Assembly (NCBI RefSeq): GCF_013376475.1
Contig: NZ_CP045508.1
Span: forward strand, 434,001 to 498,000
Length of the DNA: 64,000 nucleotides
Reading direction: 5' to 3'
Source: Desulfolutivibrio sulfoxidireducens
GTDB lineage: Bacteria; Desulfobacterota; Desulfovibrionia; Desulfovibrionales; Desulfovibrionaceae
A program made the translations under genes and the position numbers. The notes beneath the pieces were generated by a model. The model was not told where the DNA came from. It made no database searches and saw only the letters and a program-made list of their open reading frames with translations. Shown piece by piece: positions 52,734-61,736 of the stretch; position 1 is the stretch's first letter; the number at the start of each line of letters is the position of its first letter.

Positions 52734-55445
52734 ATGGATCACGATTGGCATGCCCTGTCCCCGGGGGACGTCCTCGAAAAATTCGGAACCGATCCCGCGC
52801 TCGGGCTCGACCCGGCAGAGGCCGCCAGCCGCCTTGAAAAACACGGTCCGAACGAACTGGTCCGCGAGGAGGGCGTAAGCCCCTGGGCCCTATTTTTCGG
52901 GCAGTTCACAAACATCCTCATCGCCATCCTCGTGGCGGCCATCATCCTCTCGGCCCTGGTCGGCGAGGTGGTGGACGCCGTGATTATCGGGGTCATCGTG
53001 GTCTTTTGCGCGGTGCTCGGGTTCGTCCAGGAATACCGGGCGGAAAAGGCCCTGGCCGCGCTTCGGAAAATGCTCGCCCCGACCAGCACGGTTTTTCGCG
53101 GCGGCCGGGAGGAGCGCATCGATTCGCGGGAGATCGTGCCCGGCGACCTGCTGGTGCTTGAGGCCGGGGACAAGATCGCGGCCGACGCCCGGGTGGTTCG
53201 GGCCCATGCCCTGCGCTGCGACGAGGCCCCCCTGACCGGCGAGTCCGTGCCCGTGGGCAAATCCACCGAGGCCCTGGCCCCCGGCCTGGGCACGGCGGAC
53301 CGCAAAAACATGGTCTTCACCGGCACCACCGTGACCTATGGCCGGGGTCGGGCCGTGGTCACGGCCACGGCCATGGACACGGCCTTCGGCCGCATCGCCA
53401 GGGACGTGGCCGCCGTGAAAACGGAGAAAACGCCCCTGGAAAGGCGCACCGAGGAGATCGGCAAGTGGCTGGGCATCGTGGCCGTGGCCATCTGCGCCCT
53501 TGTCGCGGGCATCAGCATCTGGCGCGAATACGGGATCGGAGTGGTTGACCTCAAGTTCATCGTCACGGTGACCATGTTCGCCGTGGCCCTGGCCGTGGCC
53601 GCCGTGCCCGAGGCCCTGGCGGCCATCGTCACCGGAGCCCTGGCCATCGGCATGCGCGAGATGGCCAAGAAAAACGCCCTGGTGCGCAAGATGCCGGCCG
53701 TGGAGACCCTGGGCTGCACCACGGTCATCTGCACGGACAAGACCGGCACCCTGACCCGGGGCGAGATGACCGTGCGCCGCATCGTCCTTCCCGGCGGCGA
53801 CGTGGCCCTCACCGGCGGCGGCTACGCCCCGGCCGGCGAACTGCGCGGACCGGCCGGGACCATCGCCCCCGGGAAGCTCCCCCCGGACCTGGAGGCCTTT
53901 TTGCGCGCCGCCCTTTTGTGCAATGACGCCTCCCTGGCCGAGATCGAGGGCAAATGGTCCATCCGGGGCGATCCCACCGAGGCCGCCCTGGTGGTGGCCG
54001 CGGCCAAGGCCGGGCTCTCCCCGGACGGGATTCGTCGCGCCAGCCCCCGCGCCGACGAGCTGCCCTTTTCCTCCGAGCGAAAGCGCATGACCACCCTCCA
54101 CGCCCTGCCCGGCGGCGGCCTGGAGGCCTTCATGAAGGGCGCGCCCGAGGTGGTGCTCGCCCGCTGCTCGCGCATCCTCGAAGGCGACGTCGCCCGGGAA
54201 CTCACCGCCGCCGATCGGGCGGCCATCCTGGCCAAAAACGCCGAACTGGCCGCGCAGGCCCTGCGCGTGCTGGGGCTGGCCGCGACCACCCTGGCCCACG
54301 GCGCGCCGGCCGACGAGGACGCCGTTGAGCGGGACATGGTCTTTCTGGGCCTGGCCGGCATGATGGACCCGCCGCGCCCCGAGGCCGCCCAGGCCGTGGC
54401 CGTGTGCCGCAAGGTGGGCATCCGTCCGGTCATGATCACCGGGGACCATGCCCTCACGGCCACGGCCGTGGCCCGGGAGATCGGCATCTGGCACGAGGGG
54501 GATGCGGTCATGACCGGCGAGGAGCTTGCCGCCCTGTCCGAGTCCGAATTCGCCGCCCGGGTGGCCTCGGTCTCGGTCTACGCCCGGGTCTCGCCCACGG
54601 ACAAGCTGACCATCGTCAAGGCCTGGAAGGCCCGGGGCGAGGTGGTGGCCATGACCGGGGACGGGGTCAACGACGCCCCGGCCCTCAAACACGCGGACAT
54701 CGGCGTGGCCATGGGCATCTCCGGCACCGAGGTGGCCAAGGAGGCCGCGGACATGGTGCTCACCGACGACAACTTCGCCACCATCGTCACCGCCATCGAG
54801 CAGGGTCGCTGGATATATGACAACATCAAGAAATATCTGGCCTTCCTCATCCAGTGCAACCTCACCGAGGTGGCGGTCATCGGCGGGGTGGTGCTGGCCC
54901 TGGGCCCCGAATACCTGCCCCTTCTGCCCGCGGCCATCCTCTACATCAACCTGGCCACGGACGGACTCCCGGCCCTGGCCCTGGGCGTGGCCCCGCCGGA
55001 CCCGGACATCATGGAACGCCCGCCCCGCGATCCCAGGGAAAGCGTCTTCTCCAAAGATGTGGTGGCCTTTATCCTGCGCGCCCTGGTCATCGAGATTCCC
55101 TTCTTTTTTCTCCTTTTCTTCCATGATCTTGGCGACATCACCCACGCCCGCACGGAGATATTCTTCCTGTTCATCATCGTGGAAGTGGTCATCGCCCTCA
55201 ACTGCCGTTCCCTGCGCTACAGCATCTTCGCCGCGCCGCCCCACAAATGGCTGCTTGCGGCCGTCGCCTGGGAACTCGTCCTGATCGTCGCGCTCATGCA
55301 ATTCGCCACGGTCCGCGAGGCCTTCGGCATCACCATGCCGTCTTTCTCCGACCTGACCGTCATCTGCCTCTTCAGCGCCCTGATCTTCGCGGTCATGGAA
55401 CTGACCAAGTACCTGCTGCGCCGCAACGGCCAAAAGACACGATGA
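52734..55445 (+). CDS. Calcium-type P-type cation ATPase (P2 family)
   Basis: A 903-residue inner-membrane pump with the standard order: cation-ATPase N-domain (HALSPGDVLEKFGTD), actuator domain with LTGESVPVGK (TGES), helix 4 with AAVPEALAAIVT, phosphorylation site CTDKTGTLTRGE, nucleotide domain with MKGAPEVVL, hinge MTGDGVNDAPALK, and helix 6 with NLATDGLPALALG. These are SERCA/PMCA-like features, and NxxTD in helix 6 suits calcium. PEAL replaces the usual PEGLP in helix 4, so ion choice could differ. GGAG lies upstream of the ATG. It is followed immediately by dispersed repeat copy B. Confidence 0.92.
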   Translation: MDHDWHALSPGDVLEKFGTDPALGLDPAEAASRLEKHGPNELVREEGVSPWALFFGQFTNILIAILVAAIILSALVGEVVDAVIIGVIVVFCAVLGFVQEYRAEKALAALRKMLAPTSTVFRGGREERIDSREIVPGDLLVLEAGDKIAADARVVRAHALRCDEAPLTGESVPVGKSTEALAPGLGTADRKNMVFTGTTVTYGRGRAVVTATAMDTAFGRIARDVAAVKTEKTPLERRTEEIGKWLGIVAVAICALVAGISIWREYGIGVVDLKFIVTVTMFAVALAVAAVPEALAAIVTGALAIGMREMAKKNALVRKMPAVETLGCTTVICTDKTGTLTRGEMTVRRIVLPGGDVALTGGGYAPAGELRGPAGTIAPGKLPPDLEAFLRAALLCNDASLAEIEGKWSIRGDPTEAALVVAAAKAGLSPDGIRRASPRADELPFSSERKRMTTLHALPGGGLEAFMKGAPEVVLARCSRILEGDVARELTAADRAAILAKNAELAAQALRVLGLAATTLAHGAPADEDAVERDMVFLGLAGMMDPPRPEAAQAVAVCRKVGIRPVMITGDHALTATAVAREIGIWHEGDAVMTGEELAALSESEFAARVASVSVYARVSPTDKLTIVKAWKARGEVVAMTGDGVNDAPALKHADIGVAMGISGTEVAKEAADMVLTDDNFATIVTAIEQGRWIYDNIKKYLAFLIQCNLTEVAVIGGVVLALGPEYLPLLPAAILYINLATDGLPALALGVAPPDPDIMERPPRDPRESVFSKDVVAFILRALVIEIPFFFLLFFHDLGDITHARTEIFFLFIIVEVVIALNCRSLRYSIFAAPPHKWLLAAVAWELVLIVALMQFATVREAFGITMPSFSDLTVICLFSALIFAVMELTKYLLRRNGQKTR

Positions 55446-55569
55446 ATCGGGGCTGCCGCCCCGTACCCCGCCCGGGGGGAATCATTCCCTGTATGAACCG
55501 GGTACATAGGTGACAGTTTAGACCGGGAACATGGGTAACAGTTTCCGATAAGGGTATCGGAGGTGTCCG

Positions 55570-56781
55570 ATGCCTTGGAAACAGGTTAATCCCATGGATG
55601 AGCGTGTTCGATTCGTCGTTGAAACGCAACTGGGCATGAAATCGATCCAGCAGCTTTGCCATGACTATGGAATCAGTCGCAAGATAGGCTATAAGTGGTT
55701 AGAAAGGCATGCTAAAGGTGGTTTTGAAGCCTGTATGGATCAAAGTCGAGCGCCCCATTCATGTCCACATAAGACCAGTGACAAGATAGAAGCACGGTTA
55801 ATTGAGTTGCGCAACCTCTATCCAAAGTGGGGTCCGAAAAAGCTTGTTGCGCTTCTTGAAATGGAGATGAAGGAAAGCCACGTCATCTCAGCGAGCACCG
55901 CAGGAGATATATTGTATCGCCATGGCTTGGTAGTTCCCAGAAAAGTAAAAAAACGAAATTAAGGGAAGACGAAAACCCATTTTTTGAGGGAGCCAACATC
56001 TGCCAACGATGTATGGGCTGTGGATTATAAAGGATGGTTCCGGACCAAAGACCATTTCGTCTGCCATCCATTAACCGTGACAGATTTGCATAGCCGATAT
56101 GTCTTGTGGTGCAAGGGGCACAGAAAACAATCGGCCTCTGAAGTAGAAAAAGATTTTGAAACAATCTTCACTACGTATGGAGTGCCACTGGCACTCAGAA
56201 TGGACAATGGTTCCCCGTTTGGCTCAACTGGACCAGGAGGGCTGACATATTTAAGTCTGAGATGGATGCAGATAGGAATTGATATAGAATTCATAACTCC
56301 TGGGAAGCCGCAACAAAACGGAAGCCATGAGCGCATGCATAGAACATTGAAGTTTGAAGCGATCTTGCCACCAGCACGTGATATATATGAACAGCAGTAT
56401 CGTTTTGACGCCTGGAGAGAACGATTTAATACGCTTCGTCCCCATGAATCCTTGCAGCAGAAAACGCCAGAATCGGTATATACCCCATCGCCTCGGCGTT
56501 ATACTGGTAGAAAGGGATTCACATATCCAGGTTACTTTGAGGTCCGGTCCGTTCGAAAAGACGGCATGTTTTTTTGGAAGGGGACACTGCGTTTTGTCGG
56601 CGAGGCATTCGGAAAAGAACAGATCGGCCTGGTCCGTGACCACGAAGATCGATGGCTTGTGTTTGCCGGAGAGATGCTTGTGGGGTGGTTTCATGAATCG
56701 TTGTCGGGAGTTAGGCCCCTGAGCGAATGGGAATCATTTTGTGGCCGAGTTGGGCGGCGGCCTCCGACGGGCTCTTTGTAG
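55570..56781 (+). pseudogene. IS481-family transposase with one in-frame stop
   Basis: A single 404-codon frame broken by TAA at 55960-55962. The first part (130 aa, starting MPWKQVNPMDERVRFVVE) is the helix-turn-helix with SRAPHSCPHKTSDKIEARLI. The second continues in the same frame, GKTKTHFLREPTSANDVWAV, into the DDE integrase core: first Asp in WAVDYKGWF, second in RMDNGSPF, Glu in QNGSHERMHRTLK. All three catalytic residues survive, and the only lesion is the nonsense codon. Unless read through, the element should be immobile by itself. A start at a TTG (55984) for the second half alone would lack DNA binding. Confidence 0.85.
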
Positions 56782-56810
56782 GCCCATTCTCGGCCGCCGC
56801 CCAACTCGGC
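56744..56810. repeat. GC-rich 19-bp perfect stem at the 3' end of the transposase gene
   Basis: GCCGAGTTGGGCGGCGGCC and its exact complement are separated by 29 nt; the transposase stop codon lies in the loop. The composition is unlike the rest of the element. It may terminate transposase transcription or be a separate small insertion. Confidence 0.6.
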
Positions 56811-57138
56811 TTGGCAGCCCCGTTGGCTGGGGGAAAAACAACCGGAGTGTTACCTATGTACCCGGTTTAAAGTGTTACCCATGTTCCCGGTTGCACATCC
56901 CCCCGGAACCCCCCGATTCCGTGACATTTTGCCGGCGCGTCGCGCCGGCAAAATGCCACGGGGATGCGGCGTGTACGGAGGCAAGCATGTCCACCAGGGA
57001 GGGTATCGGGCCATGCGAGACTGGTTTCGCCGTGGGCGGTCGAGCTGGCGCGAAGCGCCGGTCCGACCGCCCACGGCGAGTCAGGGGTGCGGGGGCATGA
57101 TGCCCCCGCCGGGGGGCGTGGGGGGCGGCGCCCACCAC

Positions 57139-57166
57139 TTGACATTTCCGGAGCAGGTCATAAAGT
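57139..57166 (+). promoter_or_regulatory. Promoter of the ArsR-family gene
   Basis: TTGACA, 16-nt spacer, TAAAGT, immediately abutting the right end of dispersed-repeat copy B. The predicted start point is within a few bases of the ATG at 57177, so the message could be nearly leaderless. Confidence 0.45.
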
Positions 57167-57176
57167 ATCCGCGAAT

Positions 57177-57572
57177 ATGCTTAAACAGATTGAGCCAAAA
57201 CAGGGTGGTGGGGCGGACGTGGCCCGGCTGGCCCGCATTTTTCGGGTGCTTTGCGTGGACACGCGGGTGCGTATGGTGGCGCTATTGAGCGGGCGTCCCA
57301 TGTGTGTGGGCGCGTTGGCCAGGAGCCTGGGCATCACGGCGGCGGCGGTGTCGCAGCATTTGCGCGTGCTGCGGGACGCCGGGGCGGTGGTGGCCGACAA
57401 GCGCGGCAATTTCGTGCATTACCGGGCCGACCGGGATGTCCTGGCCGCCTGGGGGCGGGAGATGGCCGGATTTTTCGGGGGGGTGGGAGGCCGTGACCGG
57501 GGAACGGACAGCCCGGTGGATGCGGCGGAGGGCACGGAGTCCGGCGCGGCGGACCGGGAGGGGGAGTTGTGA
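57177..57572 (+). CDS. ArsR-family winged-helix regulator
   Basis: A 131-residue repressor-type protein: LARIFRVLCVDTRVRMVALL, CVGALARSLGITAAAVSQHLRVL (recognition helix) and DKRGNFVHYRADRDV (wing). The classical metal-binding ELCVCDL motif is absent; a single Cys occurs in RPMCVGAL, so the inducer may not be a metal. The C-terminal 30 residues are acidic and probably flexible. It lies 130 nt before an ABC exporter on the same strand and is its likely regulator. Confidence 0.85.
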   Translation: MLKQIEPKQGGGADVARLARIFRVLCVDTRVRMVALLSGRPMCVGALARSLGITAAAVSQHLRVLRDAGAVVADKRGNFVHYRADRDVLAAWGREMAGFFGGVGGRDRGTDSPVDAAEGTESGAADREGEL

Positions 57573-57702
57573 GGGCGTTTTTTTTTGCCTGATTTGTAAG
57601 TGAATGCGCGGAAACTAAAATGCCTGGGATGGCGAGACGCGCCGTCCGGAATTGCCCTGTGATCGAGGGACGAGTCCCGGACGGGAACCGGGGGAGAGGG
57701 GT

Positions 57703-58677
57703 ATGGATTACGATATCGAGGCGGCGGACCTGAAAAAAAGTTTCGGAGATGTGGCGGCTGTGGCCGGGGTGTCGTTCTCCGTGGCCAGGGGCGAGCTTTT
57801 CGGGCTTCTCGGGCCAAACGGCGCGGGCAAAAGCACCACCATCAACATGCTCATCGGCCTGGCCCGGCCGGATGCCGGCCGGGTCCGGGTGGGCGGGGTG
57901 GACTGCTCGAAAAACCCCAAGGCCGCCCAGCACCTGATCGGCGTGGTCCCGGACGACAGCAACCTCTATCCGGAGCTTTCAGGCTTCGACAATCTGTGTT
58001 TTTGCGGGGCGCTCTACGGCATGAAAAAGGCGGACCGCCAGGCCAGGGCCAGGGATCTTTTGGAAGGTTTCGGCCTGTCGCGGGCCGCGGACCGCAAGTT
58101 CGGCGGCTATTCCAAGGGCATGAAGCGCCGACTGACCATCGCCGCCGGGATCATGCACCAGCCCGGAATCCTTTTCCTGGACGAGCCGACCACGGGCATC
58201 GACGTGGAGAGCGCCCGGCACATCCGGTCGCTTCTGGCCGGGCTGCACGGCCAGGGCACGACCATCCTTCTGACCACCCACTACATCGACGAGGCCGAGC
58301 GGCTGTGCGGCCGGGTGGCCTTCCTGGTCAACGGGGAGATCATCCGGGTGGATACGGTGGAGAAGCTTTTGGAGCCGGTGGCCGGACGGCACGTGGTGCG
58401 TCTGGTGTGCGCCGACGCCGTGGCCCGACACATGGACGCCCTGGCCGGGGCCTTCCCGGAATACGGGTTCGAGGTTCTGGACCCGGGGAGCGTGCGTGTG
58501 GAGTCGGGCGCTCCGGTGCGGGTGGGGCCGCTGGTGCGTTTTCTGGAGGATCAGGGGGCCGAGGTCCTGGAGGCCCGGCGGGTGCGGCCCTCGCTTGAGG
58601 ACGTGTTCGTGCGGGTCACCGGCATCGGGGCCGGGGACGTCTCCAGGGAGAAGGAGCGGCGGGGAGGTGGGGCATGA
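57703..58677 (+). CDS. ABC exporter ATP-binding protein
   Basis: A 324-residue ATPase of the ABC-2/DrrA type. It has Walker A GPNGAGKSTT, Q-loop region IGVVPDDSNLYPELSG, signature GGYSKGMKRRLT (in place of LSGGQ), Walker B ILFLDEPTTGID and the switch His in LLTTHYIDEAE. A C-terminal extension of about 90 residues ends in PSLEDVFVRVTG, as in drug and lipid exporters. GGGAGAGGGG precedes the ATG at 57703. It overlaps the permease gene by ATGA. Confidence 0.92.
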   Translation: MDYDIEAADLKKSFGDVAAVAGVSFSVARGELFGLLGPNGAGKSTTINMLIGLARPDAGRVRVGGVDCSKNPKAAQHLIGVVPDDSNLYPELSGFDNLCFCGALYGMKKADRQARARDLLEGFGLSRAADRKFGGYSKGMKRRLTIAAGIMHQPGILFLDEPTTGIDVESARHIRSLLAGLHGQGTTILLTTHYIDEAERLCGRVAFLVNGEIIRVDTVEKLLEPVAGRHVVRLVCADAVARHMDALAGAFPEYGFEVLDPGSVRVESGAPVRVGPLVRFLEDQGAEVLEARRVRPSLEDVFVRVTGIGAGDVSREKERRGGGA

Positions 58678-59423
58678 GGTCGTGGATCGCCTTCTGGGGC
58701 ATCGTGGTCAAGGACATGCGGGCCTATTACCTCAAGCCGCCCAATGTGAGCTGGGGCCTTCTGTTCCCCCTGGTCTGGACGGGCATGTATTTCATCCGCT
58801 CGGGCCTGGGGCTGGAGAGCGTGACCGCCCTGGTACCCGGGGTGGCGGCCATCTCGGTGCTTTTCGGGACCACGTCCATGCTGGCCGTGACCGTGACCTT
58901 CGAAAAGAGGAACCGGTCCTTCGACCGGCTGCTTCTGGCCCCGATTCCCCTGGAGACGCTGATGCTGGCCAAGACCGGCGGGGCGATCTGCTTCGGGGTG
59001 GTCAACGCCTTCGTACCCGTGGCCATGGCCGCGTTTCTGGCCGACCTGTCGGGAATGGCCTGGGGAACGTTTTTCGTGACCGTGTGTTTGGTGTCCGTGT
59101 CCTCGGCGTTCCTGGGGCTTTTTATCGCCGTGGCCGTCAGCGAGGTTTTCGAGGCCCAGACCTTTTCGAATTTCTTCCGGTTCCCGATGCTTTTTTTGTG
59201 CGGACTGTTTTTTCCCGTGGCCAAGCTGCCCGCGCTGGTGCGTCCCCTGTCCTACGCCCTGCCCCTGACCTACGGGGTGGACGCGTTGCGCGGGGCCATG
59301 ACCGGGGTGTCGGGCGTGGCCGCGACCATGCCCATGGCCCTTGACCTGTCGCTTCTGGGGATGTTTTGTGTGGTATTTTTCACCGCCAGCCTGTGGAACG
59401 TGCGTCGCAAGTGGATCGCGTAA
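58674..59423 (+). CDS. ABC-2 type exporter permease
   Basis: A 249-residue inner-membrane protein with six helices, typical of the ABC-2 family: an amphipathic start (WIAFWGIVVKDMRAYYLKPP), the cytoplasmic segment TVTFEKRNRSFDRLLLAPIP, and the late motif LCGLFFPVAKLPALVRPLSYALPLTY. It forms a homodimer with two copies of the ATPase encoded just upstream. The substrate is unknown; drugs, lipids or polysaccharides are typical. Confidence 0.92.
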   Translation: MRSWIAFWGIVVKDMRAYYLKPPNVSWGLLFPLVWTGMYFIRSGLGLESVTALVPGVAAISVLFGTTSMLAVTVTFEKRNRSFDRLLLAPIPLETLMLAKTGGAICFGVVNAFVPVAMAAFLADLSGMAWGTFFVTVCLVSVSSAFLGLFIAVAVSEVFEAQTFSNFFRFPMLFLCGLFFPVAKLPALVRPLSYALPLTYGVDALRGAMTGVSGVAATMPMALDLSLLGMFCVVFFTASLWNVRRKWIA

Positions 59424-59450
59424 ACCCGGGGGGCCGCCTGTCCCGGACGA

Positions 59451-61358
59451 TCAGGCGCAGCGCTTGAAGCCGCCGCCCTGGCCGCCCCGGCCGTCGGTCC
59501 CGTCGTGGCCGGAGCCGTCCCGGCCCTCCTGGCCGATGAGGCCATGGTAGCCCAGAAATTCCGCCAGGCCCTTTTTGCCCATGTAGCGTTCGAGCTGCTT
59601 GCGGTCCGTGCGCAGAAGATCGACCACGATGAGCCCGTCCAGGGAGTCGGAAAACTCGTGGTCCACGTTGAAGGCCAGAAGCTTGCCGCCAAGTTTCAGG
59701 TACTGGCGAAGGAGCACCGGGATGCCCTTCTGGTCGGATTCGATGTCGGCCAAAAGTTCCACCAGGTCGTCGAGGTCCGTGACCAGGGTTCGGGCCGCGT
59801 TTTTGAGCCAGTGCTGTTCCTTGAGCGGGGTGCGCGGCCGGACCAGGCGGGCCAGTTCCGGCAGGGCGTTTTGTTCCTTGAAATAGCGGGCGATGAGCTG
59901 CCTGGAGGCGGTCTTGTATTCGTTGGTGATGCTGACCGGTCCGAACAGGACCTTGTATTTGGGGTTTTTGACCACCAGTTGGGCCAGTCCCTTCCACAGG
60001 AGCAGAAGCGGCGAATAGCTTTTCTGGTACTCCGGGCGCACGAAGGAGCGGCCCATCTCCAGGGCCGGGCCGATGCGTTCCAGGAAGCGGTCCTTGAGCA
60101 CGAACAGGGTGTCGGTATACAGTCCCCGCTGTCCCTTGCGCGAATGAATCTCGTCGGTGCGGCCGATGCGGTAGGCCCCGGCCACCTCGCGGGTGGTTTC
60201 GTTCCACAAAAACAGGTGCAGGTAATACGGGTCGAAGCCGTCCAGGTCGCAGGCCTTGCCCGAGCCTTCGCCCACCTTGCGGAAGGTCAGCTCGCGCAGC
60301 CGGCCGATCTCCCGCAGGGTCAGGGGGATCTCGGCGGCCTCGGCGCAGATGACCGAGAACTCGCCGCTTTTGCACATGAGTCGTTCGGGTGGCAGCTTGG
60401 CGATCTCATCGGCCATGAGTTTGGGGTTGACCGCCGCGATGAGCGCCTCCTGCCTGGCCGGGGCCTTGGGCGGAAAGAGCTTGGCCCGGCGCCTGGGTTT
60501 TGCGGCCCGGGTCCCCAGCAGGTACGAACGCAGGCGCAGGTAGCGGATGACCAGTTCGTCGGCGTCGTCCTCGCCCTCGCACAACTGGTCCAGTTTGGCG
60601 AAGGGGATGGGCGAGCCGATGCGGACCTCGATGGGTTTTTTGCCCTTGTTGAAGAACTCCCGGGGCAAAAGCGCCGTGCGCAACACGGGGTGCATGAGCC
60701 CGAGGAGCTGGAAAAGGCGGCTGTTGGCCCCGTTAAAGAACATGGGAACCACCGTGGCCCCGGTCTTGCGGACGATGCGGGCCACGGAGGCGCTCCAGGC
60801 CGGGTCGGAGATGGACGGGCGGCGGTTTTTGAACTGCAGGTGGGACACCTCTCCGGCCGGGAAGACGCCCATGATGCCGCCCTGGCGCAGGTGGGCCAGA
60901 CATTGCTTGAGGGGGCGGATATTTTTTTTGGCCGAGGCGTCGCTGCCGAAGGGATCCACGAAGATGAAGAATTCCGCGAGCTCGGGAATGCGCTTGAGCA
61001 GAAAATTGGCCATGATCTTCACGTCCGGGCGTACGGAGGACAAAAGCCCGGCCAGAATGAGGCCCTCGATGCCTCCGAAGGGATGGTTGGCGACCACCAC
61101 CACCGGACCGCTGGCCGGGATGCGGGCCAGGTCCTCTTCGCTGACCTGATAGGAGAAGTCGAAGGCCTCCATGATGGCATTGATAAAGGGCCGGCCTGTG
61201 GTTTCCCGAGGGACGGTCGCGTAGCGTTCCTCGATGCTGGCCAGGGACAAAATCCGGCGCAGGGGTGGATAGAGGGCGCACAAGAGCCCGCGAAGGACCG
61301 GATTGACCGTCTCGGGAAGGCGGATCTCAAACAAGGGTTCGCGTTGCGTGTCGGCCAT
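59451..61358 (-). CDS. Two-domain acyltransferase (PlsC-like plus GNAT-like, OlsF architecture)
   Basis: A 635-residue protein. The N-terminal half is a lysophospholipid-acyltransferase-like domain: VVVVANHPFGGIEGLILAG (a variant of the HX4D motif), VDPFGSDASAKKN, GVFPAGEVSH and VPMFFNGANSRLF. The C-terminal half resembles the OlsB/hemolysin GNAT-type N-acyltransferase: EIGRLRELTFRKVGEGSGKACDLDGFD, VAGAYRIGRTDEI, LGRSF-like EMGRSFVRPEYQKSYSPLLLLW. This order is that of OlsF, which makes ornithine lipids alone. A Gly-rich tail ends the protein. AAAGGGGG precedes the ATG at 61358. Ornithine lipid synthesis is inference; other aminolipids are possible. Confidence 0.75.
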   Translation of the reverse strand: MADTQREPLFEIRLPETVNPVLRGLLCALYPPLRRILSLASIEERYATVPRETTGRPFINAIMEAFDFSYQVSEEDLARIPASGPVVVVANHPFGGIEGLILAGLLSSVRPDVKIMANFLLKRIPELAEFFIFVDPFGSDASAKKNIRPLKQCLAHLRQGGIMGVFPAGEVSHLQFKNRRPSISDPAWSASVARIVRKTGATVVPMFFNGANSRLFQLLGLMHPVLRTALLPREFFNKGKKPIEVRIGSPIPFAKLDQLCEGEDDADELVIRYLRLRSYLLGTRAAKPRRRAKLFPPKAPARQEALIAAVNPKLMADEIAKLPPERLMCKSGEFSVICAEAAEIPLTLREIGRLRELTFRKVGEGSGKACDLDGFDPYYLHLFLWNETTREVAGAYRIGRTDEIHSRKGQRGLYTDTLFVLKDRFLERIGPALEMGRSFVRPEYQKSYSPLLLLWKGLAQLVVKNPKYKVLFGPVSITNEYKTASRQLIARYFKEQNALPELARLVRPRTPLKEQHWLKNAARTLVTDLDDLVELLADIESDQKGIPVLLRQYLKLGGKLLAFNVDHEFSDSLDGLIVVDLLRTDRKQLERYMGKKGLAEFLGYHGLIGQEGRDGSGHDGTDGRGGQGGGFKRCA

Positions 61359-61736
61359 GTTTCCCCCTTTTGCGCGCTGGTTGTCGCCGTCATGCGGCGA
61401 TCCGATGATCGCCCGGCGGCATCTCGCGGCACAGTGACGGAGGCATGTTACGGGAGCATGATGTTTCGGTGAATTCGCGGGACCGGGCAACCGGAACGAC
61501 CGAAAGACGCCGTAACGAGTCCGCCCATACCGTGATTTTTATACCAGTTCCGGCGGCAAGGCAAGCAAAGACCGGCGTCCGGGACAAAGAGGCCTTGCCG
61601 CGCCGGTGCGTCCCAGAGTGGCCGTGTCCGGGTCTCGATGACTTGACCGGGACGTCCGGGCGTGTTTTCCAGAAGGCGAAGCCTCTCCTGATATCTGGCC
61701 CTTTCTCGTACACGAAAAAACACGCGGAGTCGCCCG
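61359..61736. other. Divergent intergenic region between acyltransferase and MerR genes
   Basis: 378 nt with no convincing gene. On the minus strand a TATAAA (61538-61543) is a possible -10 for the acyltransferase gene but lacks a good -35 at standard spacing. On the plus strand TTGACC occurs about 80 nt before the MerR start without a clear -10. Nothing else is recognised. Confidence 0.4.

Larger units (their letters stand above)
55490..56895 (+). mobile_element. IS481-like insertion sequence
   Basis: About 1.4 kb, visibly AT-richer than its surroundings and with different codon use, indicating recent arrival. The ends carry inverted copies of the motif AACCGGGNACATNGGTNACA, two per end. 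Both flanks join to form dispersed-repeat copy B. Exact boundaries are uncertain by a few bases: the left begins near TGTATGAACC, the right near GGTTGCA, and possible target duplications such as CATTCCC/CATCCCC are imperfect. Confidence 0.85.
55446..57138. repeat. Palindrome-rich dispersed repeat, copy B, split by an insertion sequence
   Basis: The left part (55446-55489) matches copy A with about one change in 43 nt. The right part (56896-57138) has the same order of elements as copy A but different stems: a 15-bp perfect stem at 56925-56955, the block GTACGGAGGCA and GCATGTCC, a 24-bp stem with three mismatches at 57028-57078 and tip GCGAAGC, a perfect 10-bp stem at 57089-57109, and the G-rich end. 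The insertion lies inside the palindrome centred on AATCATT. Confidence 0.85.

Noticed and set aside
52890-55433. 847-codon minus-strand open frame
   Set aside because: Antisense of the P-type ATPase gene.
56741-57100. 119-codon frame spanning the end of the insertion sequence and the repeat
   Set aside because: It is a chance fusion across the element boundary; only the repeat-encoded part recurs in copy A.
55446-57138. CRISPR array or retron
   Set aside because: Repeats are not regularly spaced direct repeats, and no Cas or reverse transcriptase gene is present anywhere in the window.
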